The translations under genes were made by a program, and so were the position numbers. From assembly GCA_902559075.1 (NCBI GenBank), contig CACEGO010000002.1, positions 1 to 64,000 on the forward strand: a stretch of 64,000 bases of DNA, read 5' to 3'. Positions 44,842-51,523 of this stretch are shown piece after piece. Source of the stretch: an uncultured Pelagibacteraceae bacterium (lineage in GTDB: Bacteria; Pseudomonadota; Alphaproteobacteria; Pelagibacterales; Pelagibacteraceae). Positions within the stretch are counted from its first letter, which is position 1. Each line of letters opens with the position of its first letter. The notes below the pieces were generated by a model. That model had not been told where the DNA came from. It worked only from the letters and a program-made list of their open reading frames with translations, and did no database searches.

Positions 44842-47001
44842 TTATCTATAACTCATTAAAACTTTATCTGGATCACCTGCAAGCGATGGATTTTGTTCTC
44901 TGCCCTGTTCTGCTGCCTTCTGAGATACATTTTCATCCATATAAGCTAACAACTCTCCATTGGTAATCTTTTTATCTTCATTAAAATCTGCATAACCTTC
45001 TAAACCTTTCATTAAATAATATGAAAATATTCCATGTTTAGCTTCTTTTAATCCTGATGAAATTTGATCTAATTTTGATGCACTAAAAATAGTAAAGTTG
45101 TCTGGAATACCATCTTGCTCATCAGCAACAATTCTAACTGGTCTAGCTGATGCCAATAAAGTTTCTTCATCTCTAGATACTCCACTATAACAAGTATCAA
45201 AAAATATTGTCACGCTTTTTGGATTTAAAGCAATTATTTCTTTAAATAATTCTGTTCTAGATAAAGCCGTTCTATCTAATAAATCAGGATCACTATCTTG
45301 ATGTAATAAGTACAATTCCTTACCATCACTTGAAGCTAAGCCATGACCTGCAAAAAAAATAATTAAATTAGTTTTGTTAGATTTAACTTTAGCAGGTAGC
45401 CATTTTTCTAAAGTAGATATTATATCAATAAAACTTGCATCTGTATCCAATAATTGCTTAATATTTTTTTGTTTTATGCCAAACCCTTTCTTTGCATATT
45501 CAGCAAAGTATTTTGCATCTAGATTTGCAAAGGTTGCATCTGGAGATTTTTTGTACTTTTCAATACCTACAATCAATGCAACTGTATCTTCAGAAATTTT
45601 ATTGTTTAAAATTGTTGGGTTCAATGGTTCTAATTTTTCAACAATTTCCTTATCTTTTAGATTAATAGATATTTTAACTAACTTTGGTTTTGATCTATTA
45701 CCCCATTGGTCAATTGCTACAATTGATATTTCTTCATCTATGGGACTAAATCTTCTAATAATAAATTTTCCGTTCTTTACTTTAATTGGTCTGCCTTCGG
45801 CTTCTATATAAATTTTTTCAGACTCATCTTTAACAAAACCCTCTATTTCATAATCAGTATCATTAACAGTGATTGCTGATGCTATATTTATTACAGGTGG
45901 ATTTTGATCCAAATTTTCAGTCTTTGGTTTAAATTCTTCTTGAGTATCTATTTTTTTAACTATTTTTTTCTTCTCTTTTTTCTTCTCTTTTTTTACGATT
46001 TTAGTTGTTGTTTCATAAAAACTATCTTGTTCAATTTTTTGTTGATCAAAAGCATTGTACGAAATATTGGTTCTTCCAATCCAATATTCCCATTTATATT
46101 TATTCTTACGTAACCATTTTTTTGCAGCATCTTCATGTGTCATTTTTTCGACATCTACGTAGTAAGCCATTTTTCCCATATCTTTTGTTGTAAATGAAAT
46201 CTTTTCAAATATCTCAAAAGCATCAGGATGTTGATTTGCAAATTTTGAACTTGCAGCTTTTTTTAAGTAACCTACAGGAGATCCACAGGCTCCACTTCCT
46301 CCATCATCAGGCCTACAACCAGCATAATATTTGGGCCACTTAATCATGGTAAATCCTTCTGCATCAGTAAAATTTGGAGACCAATTAAACATTAAAATTC
46401 CTTTACCTTTTCTTTTAGCGTCATAAAGTTCTTTCCATAATTGATCAGCACTACTTGCAAATTTAACTTTATATTTGCTGTCTAGACCTAAAGCTTTAAT
46501 TCTTTGAGGAATTAAATCACCATGCCAGCTTTGTGGACCTTCTAAAATTATTCCTTTACCATTTGACCCAGGTCTAGCAAAAACATCTGCACAATTTTTT
46601 AAAGCTTCCCAGTTAGGTAAACCTGGGCATAGATTTTTTTCAATCACCCAAGTTGGTACTCCGATATCTTCCATTGTTGATGCTGGATGTAAACCTACAT
46701 CAATAATTCCACCTTTTGATAATGCTTGATTGAAAGATCTTCCAAAAGCACTTTCCCACACTTCATGAGAAATAGAAACATCACCTTTTCTTATTCTTTC
46801 GTAAACTGCTTGGCTATCATGGTTTTTGTACTTAACGTTTTTTCCAATAGATTCAAATATTCCTCCAATTACATAAGCACCAACAATTTGTGATGACCAA
46901 TTATGAGTTGGAATAATAATAGGCTTGTTACTATTTGCATTTACATTAAACGTTAACCCCAAACAAAGAACGATAAACAGATATGCTAGTAAGCGTTTCA
47001 T
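44842..47001 (-). CDS. Secreted fusion: glycine betaine/ProX-like substrate-binding domain + Ig-like linker + caspase-like (C14) protease with an EF-hand-like loop, 719 aa
   Basis: Signal peptide; PIIIPTHNWSSQIVGAYVIGGIFESIG...HEVWESAFG; C-terminal VALIVGIEKY, IIFFAGHG (His), TIFFDTCYSG (Cys), DFNEDKKITNGE loop. Confidence 0.88.
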   Translation of the reverse strand: MKRLLAYLFIVLCLGLTFNVNANSNKPIIIPTHNWSSQIVGAYVIGGIFESIGKNVKYKNHDSQAVYERIRKGDVSISHEVWESAFGRSFNQALSKGGIIDVGLHPASTMEDIGVPTWVIEKNLCPGLPNWEALKNCADVFARPGSNGKGIILEGPQSWHGDLIPQRIKALGLDSKYKVKFASSADQLWKELYDAKRKGKGILMFNWSPNFTDAEGFTMIKWPKYYAGCRPDDGGSGACGSPVGYLKKAASSKFANQHPDAFEIFEKISFTTKDMGKMAYYVDVEKMTHEDAAKKWLRKNKYKWEYWIGRTNISYNAFDQQKIEQDSFYETTTKIVKKEKKKEKKKIVKKIDTQEEFKPKTENLDQNPPVINIASAITVNDTDYEIEGFVKDESEKIYIEAEGRPIKVKNGKFIIRRFSPIDEEISIVAIDQWGNRSKPKLVKISINLKDKEIVEKLEPLNPTILNNKISEDTVALIVGIEKYKKSPDATFANLDAKYFAEYAKKGFGIKQKNIKQLLDTDASFIDIISTLEKWLPAKVKSNKTNLIIFFAGHGLASSDGKELYLLHQDSDPDLLDRTALSRTELFKEIIALNPKSVTIFFDTCYSGVSRDEETLLASARPVRIVADEQDGIPDNFTIFSASKLDQISSGLKEAKHGIFSYYLMKGLEGYADFNEDKKITNGELLAYMDENVSQKAAEQGREQNPSLAGDPDKVLMSYR

Positions 47002-47022
47002 GAGGTTTATAATATCTCTTTA

Positions 47023-47041
47023 GGTACTGGTTTGGTACTGG
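47023..47041 (+). repeat. L1 right iteron pair GGTACTGG-ttt-GGTACTGG (11-bp period)
   Basis: Direct reading; same motif and orientation as the L1 left pair. Confidence 0.95.
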
Positions 47042-47121
47042 TTTTGAAACATTTAATAAACTTTATTTTCTTATATTTATTTGAGGTTTATTTAAAATTA
47101 TAAGATTTTATAGGATGTTTA

Positions 47122-47149
47122 GACTACGTTAGACTACTATGGACTGACT
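47122..47149 (+). repeat. 10-bp-spaced GACT iterons in the L1 right arm
   Basis: GACT at 47122, 47132, 47142 (plus 47146). Confidence 0.6.
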
Positions 47150-47168
47150 AATTTGTGAATCCCTCGGC

Positions 47169-47209
47169 TTTTAAGTCCTTTGTGTCTACCAATTTCACCA
47201 CGAGGGCAT
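47169..47209 (-). repeat. Second copy of the tRNA-Leu 5' half (att-like)
   Basis: 41/41 identity with 44671-44711; similarity continues about 80 bp into the 5' flank. Confidence 0.95.
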
Positions 47210-47292
47210 TTGTGAATTTCATGAGTGTTTATGCTAATATTTATAATTGAACAAGTTTAATAAGTAAAATTTTTTTTATTTTATCTCTCTGT

Positions 47293-47310
47293 GTACGAGG
47301 CATGTACGAG
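47293..47310 (+). repeat. L2 left iteron pair GTACGAG-N4-GTACGAG (11-bp period)
   Basis: Direct reading. Confidence 0.95.
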
Positions 47311-47415
47311 ACATCCCATATTATCCTATAAAGATACTGAGATAGTTGTAATTAACTAACTATACTTTGAAACCACGCTACAGGGCAAGAGATTATGAGT
47401 GCAGTGCGTGATTAA

Positions 47416-48060
47416 TTAGTAAGCCTCATTTTTTATCCAGTCTGATAATAATTCTGATACAATGCTTATTTTAAAATTGTCCTTAAGTATTCTGCCATTA
47501 GAGTCTTTAAAGTCTCCAGACCAATCTGTACAAGTAATTCTGATTGATCCATTTTCTAATTTTAAATTATATACTTTGCTAAGTGATTTTCCTGTATTGT
47601 CAGCAACATGTGCTTTTTCTTTCCCTTTTTTAATTTCTAAATTTGAAAATGAGTCATTTAATTCTTTAAAAACTAGATCCATTTTATTGTAGCATTTTGC
47701 TTTGTTATTTTCGAAAGGCTTTTTAATTTTGCCTGAAATAGAATAAATCTTATAATCATTTGGATCAATATGAAATTGTACTGATTCATATACCTTATAA
47801 TTACCTTGATCAGGTATACTTAAACCTACAAATTTTTTACTTTTTGGATAATAAGCAAATTTCATTTTTTTTATTTCTTCAATTGAAAAACCAATAATGT
47901 TTTCATAGTCTAGCAAACTATCACCTATACTCATTCCTTCTATCTCAAGGTCTCTGATATCATCAGCCTTAGTTAGCGATTGAAGGCTAAAGATTAAAAT
48001 TAAAATTATAAGAAACATCCTCATATCAAACATTTTCTCACTGTGTTCTGTGTGTGTCAA
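47416..48060 (-). CDS. Secreted protein of the array paralog family, 214 aa (start more likely 48024)
   Basis: MRMFLIILILIFSLQSLTKADDIRDLEIEGMSIGDSLLDYENIIGFSIEEI...NEAY. Confidence 0.83.
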   Translation of the reverse strand: MTHTEHSEKMFDMRMFLIILILIFSLQSLTKADDIRDLEIEGMSIGDSLLDYENIIGFSIEEIKKMKFAYYPKSKKFVGLSIPDQGNYKVYESVQFHIDPNDYKIYSISGKIKKPFENNKAKCYNKMDLVFKELNDSFSNLEIKKGKEKAHVADNTGKSLSKVYNLKLENGSIRITCTDWSGDFKDSNGRILKDNFKISIVSELLSDWIKNEAY

Positions 48061-48137
48061 GATTTTGGGTAAATGAAATTTATTGATAACACAGATGATC
48101 GGACGAATAGACTCGGTATTATGTAAGTCTAGTATGA

Positions 48138-48728
48138 TTATTTATAAGCCTCATTTATATAAAAATCATAAATTTCTTTTGTAGCTAAGGCTACACTAAG
48201 ATGATCTTGAGAACCATGCTCCTCAGAATAATCATAGCAAGCCAATTGAACAGAATCTCCATTATTAAAAACATATTCAATATCTGTAACTAAACTTTTT
48301 TGAGTAGGATCATTTCTGTGCTTAAAAGTCATCTCAGGATTTTTTTTTGTAAAGGGAAATATTTTATCCATTTCTGTTTCTATTTCTCTTAATTTAACAT
48401 AGCAATCTTCAACATTATTTTCATAATATAATACACCCGCTAACTCATGTATTATATATTCTTTATCACCTGTCCTATAAACAAAATCTACAGCGTCATA
48501 AGTTGTAAAAAAAGATAGTTGATCATTTTGAACAGGTGTAAATCTTTTTGATTTAAAAAAATTCATAGAATTATTTTTTATTTCATTAATGCTAAAAAAA
48601 TCCAATGCACTATCTCCAATACTTATCCCTTCAATCTGAAAGTCACTAATGTCATCGGCCTTAGTCCAGGATTGAAGACTAAAGATTAAAACTAGAACAA
48701 GAAACTGATATGCTAGTAAGCGTTTCAT
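48138..48728 (-). CDS. Secreted protein of the array paralog family, 196 aa
   Basis: LVLIFSLQSWTKADDISDFQIEGISIGDSALDFFSINEI...NEAYK; N-terminal MKRLLAY shared with the 719-aa L1 protein. Confidence 0.85.
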   Translation of the reverse strand: MKRLLAYQFLVLVLIFSLQSWTKADDISDFQIEGISIGDSALDFFSINEIKNNSMNFFKSKRFTPVQNDQLSFFTTYDAVDFVYRTGDKEYIIHELAGVLYYENNVEDCYVKLREIETEMDKIFPFTKKNPEMTFKHRNDPTQKSLVTDIEYVFNNGDSVQLACYDYSEEHGSQDHLSVALATKEIYDFYINEAYK

Positions 48729-48750
48729 GTAGTTTATATTATCTCTTTAT

Positions 48751-48768
48751 GTACGAGGTGTGTACGAG
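48751..48768 (+). repeat. L2 right iteron pair GTACGAG-N4-GTACGAG (11-bp period)
   Basis: Direct reading; same motif and orientation as the L2 left pair. Confidence 0.95.
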
Positions 48769-48847
48769 AATTTTATCATTTTGATCTATTGATTTTACTA
48801 TTTTTTTAAATGAATAAAAAATTTTATAAGATTTTATATGATATTTA

Positions 48848-48871
48848 GACTTCACTGGACTATCACAGACT
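48848..48871 (+). repeat. 10-bp-spaced GACT iterons in the L2 right arm
   Basis: GACT at 48848, 48858, 48868. Confidence 0.6.
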
Positions 48872-48894
48872 CACTTTGATCTTTAAACCTCGTC

Positions 48895-48935
48895 TTTTAA
48901 GTCCTTTGTGTCTACCAATTTCACCACGAGGGCAT
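48895..48935 (-). repeat. Third (distal) copy of the tRNA-Leu 5' half
   Basis: 41/41 identity with 44671-44711; different upstream flank, so probably the original chromosomal 5' end. Confidence 0.95.
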
Positions 48936-49004
48936 GAGTTGTTTTCATCGCTTATTGTGCTAAAAAACTTAAATCTGACAATTATGAAGTTAAAAAATAT
49001 TTAA

Positions 49005-49904
49005 ATGACAACAGAAAAAATTAAAACAATAGCAATTACTGGGGCTAGCAGTTACATCGGAAAAAATCTTATTAGATTATGTTTAGATAATGATATAAAT
49101 GTGAAGGCATTCTGCAGAGATATTAGTAAATTAGATAAAAATTTTTTAAATAATAAAAATTTAAGTATTTTTGGTTACGAAATATCAAAGAAAAATATTT
49201 TAGAATTTAATAATGTTGACGGTATAATTCATTTGGCTCATGAAAGAGTAAATTTTTCAAGAAGAAATATTAAAAAAGATAATAATATTTTAGCTGCACA
49301 TGAGTTAATTGAAAATGCAAAAAAATTTAATATCAATAAAATTATTTATCTTTCCAGTCATCTCGCACATAACGAAACATATTCTCAATATGGTAAAAGC
49401 AAATTATTATGTGAAAAAATTTTCTTAAAAAATAATTATACAGTTTTAAAAGCTGGCTTTGTCTTTGGTGGTGAGGTCTCCGGTTTTCTAAAAATATTAA
49501 TTTCTCAATTTAAAAAAAAATTATTTCCTCTTATTTTTCCAAATGCACCAATTTATCCTATACATGTAGATGATCTTAATAAGAGTTTATTGCTCATTTT
49601 AAATAACAACAATCAATTAAGGGATAAATATATTTTAGGTCTTAAAATGCCAATTAAATTAAAAGATTTTTTTAAGAAAATGTGTATTAAATATTGCGGC
49701 AAAAAAATTAATTTAATAACACTTCCGGGAAATGTTATTTTTAAATTGAGCTACATTATTGGATATTTTTCAAGTATCTTTAATAAAATCTATGAAAGAG
49801 CAGCTGGAGTGAAAAGTTTGATAATTCTAGATACAGATGAACAAATTACTGATGAAATTGATTATCTTAAAAATACAAAATTCTTTTTAAATAATGATAA
49901 CTAG
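49005..49904 (+). CDS. NAD-dependent epimerase/dehydratase family protein
   Basis: IAITGASSYIGKNLIRLC, YLSSHLAHNETYSQYGKSKLLCEK (SDR Y-x3-K). Confidence 0.85.
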   Translation: MTTEKIKTIAITGASSYIGKNLIRLCLDNDINVKAFCRDISKLDKNFLNNKNLSIFGYEISKKNILEFNNVDGIIHLAHERVNFSRRNIKKDNNILAAHELIENAKKFNINKIIYLSSHLAHNETYSQYGKSKLLCEKIFLKNNYTVLKAGFVFGGEVSGFLKILISQFKKKLFPLIFPNAPIYPIHVDDLNKSLLLILNNNNQLRDKYILGLKMPIKLKDFFKKMCIKYCGKKINLITLPGNVIFKLSYIIGYFSSIFNKIYERAAGVKSLIILDTDEQITDEIDYLKNTKFFLNNDN

Positions 49905-49907
49905 TAA

Positions 49908-51446
49908 ATGGATATAATCGTTGATCAAGTTTACGATGCAATAATTGTAGGAAGTGGTCCTGCAGGCGCTTCATCTGCTTGGCCTTTAGTAGAAAATGGT
50001 AAGAAAATCTTAATGTTGGATGTTGGTTTTAATTCAACTGAAGTTTCAAATAATGAAAATATAAATTTAAACTCTTCTCCAAAGGTAAGGGCTCCAGAAT
50101 TTTCACATGTTTTTAAAGAATATAAAAATTTCTACAATCTAGAAACTGAAAACTTTACTGCGAATGGATCTCTGGCAATTGGAGGATTATCAAATGCTTG
50201 GTCAACATTAGTAAGTTCTTTTACTGAAAATGAATTTGATGAATTTCCATTTAAAAGAGAAGATATCTTAAGTAGTTATAAAAATATCTCAAATAGAATT
50301 GGTATAAGTGGAGATAGAAGTGGTGATTTGAAAGAATGGTTGGGTCAAGATTACAATTTACAACCTAATCTTCCAATACATTCGCTTATTGAAAAATTAT
50401 TATCAAAATATCGAAGAAAAAAAGATTTTATTCAAAAACTCAATATTAAAATGGGTAGACATCATCAAGCAATATTAAGTTCACCAATTAGTAATAGACC
50501 TGCTTTTACACAAGATTCTATGCTGGGCTATAAAAATATAAACGGTTCTGCATATAATGCATCTGACGAAATTGCAAATCTACAAAAATTTCAAAATTTT
50601 AAATATCTTGATAAAAATTTTGTAGTAGATTTAGAAGAGATAAATAGTATTTGTCATGTTAAATCAAAAAACCTAAATGATAATAAAAAATATATTTTTA
50701 AATCTAAGTTAATTATTCTTGCAGCTGGAACAATAGGTACAACTAAATTAATTTTAAGATTAAATAAATATTTTAATAAATCAATAGCTCTAAAGAATAC
50801 ACCAATGTACCCATTTGCATTATTTTTTCCTCAGGAATTATTTAGGAGATCAACTTTTAAAGTTTTTTCTTATTGGCACATGTCATATTTTTTATCTTTA
50901 AAGGATTTGCCTCAAAAATACAGGATTTATGGACATCTGACACCTACAGATGGAATTAGCCAACTAGAATTAAGTAAAAGAATTCCAATATTCAGTCCTA
51001 TAAATAAATGGATTGCAAATTTTATTTGGCCAAAAATGCTACTTGGGACATGTATATTTCCAGGATATTTTTCAAACAATGAGATTACCCTATATGAAAA
51101 TGATATTCTTAAAATTAAAGGAAATACTAAAAATAACTTTGAAAATTGTGTTGTTAATACAAAAAAAATTTTAAAAAAAGCTTTTTTTAACCTAGGTGGA
51201 ATTTTTATAACTGATAAGTTTTTGCCAACACTTGGAGAGGATAGCCACTATGCATCTACTTTACCTATGCGAGATAAGCCTAGTAAATTAGAAACAGATC
51301 TAAATGGAGCAATATACGGATTTAACAATATTCATTGTGTTGATGGATCGGTATTAAGTGAATTACCCGCTAAAAGCCATACTTTAACGATTATGGCGAA
51401 TGCTGATAGGATTTCTAGAAATTTAGTTAATAAGTTAAACAAATAA
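49908..51446 (+). CDS. GMC-type FAD-dependent oxidoreductase
   Basis: DAIIVGSGPAGASSAWPLVENGKKILMLDVG; C-terminal CVDGSVLSELPAKSHTLTIMANADR. Confidence 0.83.
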   Translation: MDIIVDQVYDAIIVGSGPAGASSAWPLVENGKKILMLDVGFNSTEVSNNENINLNSSPKVRAPEFSHVFKEYKNFYNLETENFTANGSLAIGGLSNAWSTLVSSFTENEFDEFPFKREDILSSYKNISNRIGISGDRSGDLKEWLGQDYNLQPNLPIHSLIEKLLSKYRRKKDFIQKLNIKMGRHHQAILSSPISNRPAFTQDSMLGYKNINGSAYNASDEIANLQKFQNFKYLDKNFVVDLEEINSICHVKSKNLNDNKKYIFKSKLIILAAGTIGTTKLILRLNKYFNKSIALKNTPMYPFALFFPQELFRRSTFKVFSYWHMSYFLSLKDLPQKYRIYGHLTPTDGISQLELSKRIPIFSPINKWIANFIWPKMLLGTCIFPGYFSNNEITLYENDILKIKGNTKNNFENCVVNTKKILKKAFFNLGGIFITDKFLPTLGEDSHYASTLPMRDKPSKLETDLNGAIYGFNNIHCVDGSVLSELPAKSHTLTIMANADRISRNLVNKLNK

Positions 51447-51523
51447 AAAATATATTATATATATTAACTATAATTCTAATATTTCCATAATAAATGAAAT
51501 AATGTAAGCATTTAAATGTCACG

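Larger units (their letters stand above)
44671..47168. mobile_element. Putative integrase-less tRNA-Leu-anchored unit L1 (2498 bp)
   Basis: Bounded by 41-bp perfect direct repeats of the tRNA-Leu 5' half (44671-44711 = 47169-47209); internal GGTACTGG x2 pairs near both ends. Confidence 0.78.
47169..48894. mobile_element. Putative integrase-less tRNA-Leu-anchored unit L2 (1726 bp), possibly composite
   Basis: Bounded by tRNA-Leu fragment copies 2 and 3; GTACGAG x2 pairs near both ends; two paralogous secreted genes. Confidence 0.75.

Noticed and set aside
45374-46193. Plus-strand ORFs inside the caspase-fusion region
   Set aside because: Antisense to a long ORF with clear domains; Phe/Ile-rich mirror translations.
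42002-48935. CRISPR array or transposon explanation for the repeats
   Set aside because: Repeats are tRNA fragments 0.75-2.5 kb apart with genes between them; no regular short spacers, terminal inverted repeats or transposase.
42002-48935. Ordinary prophage or genomic island with integrase
   Set aside because: No integrase, phage structural, replication or conjugation ORF exists in or near the units; units are too small.
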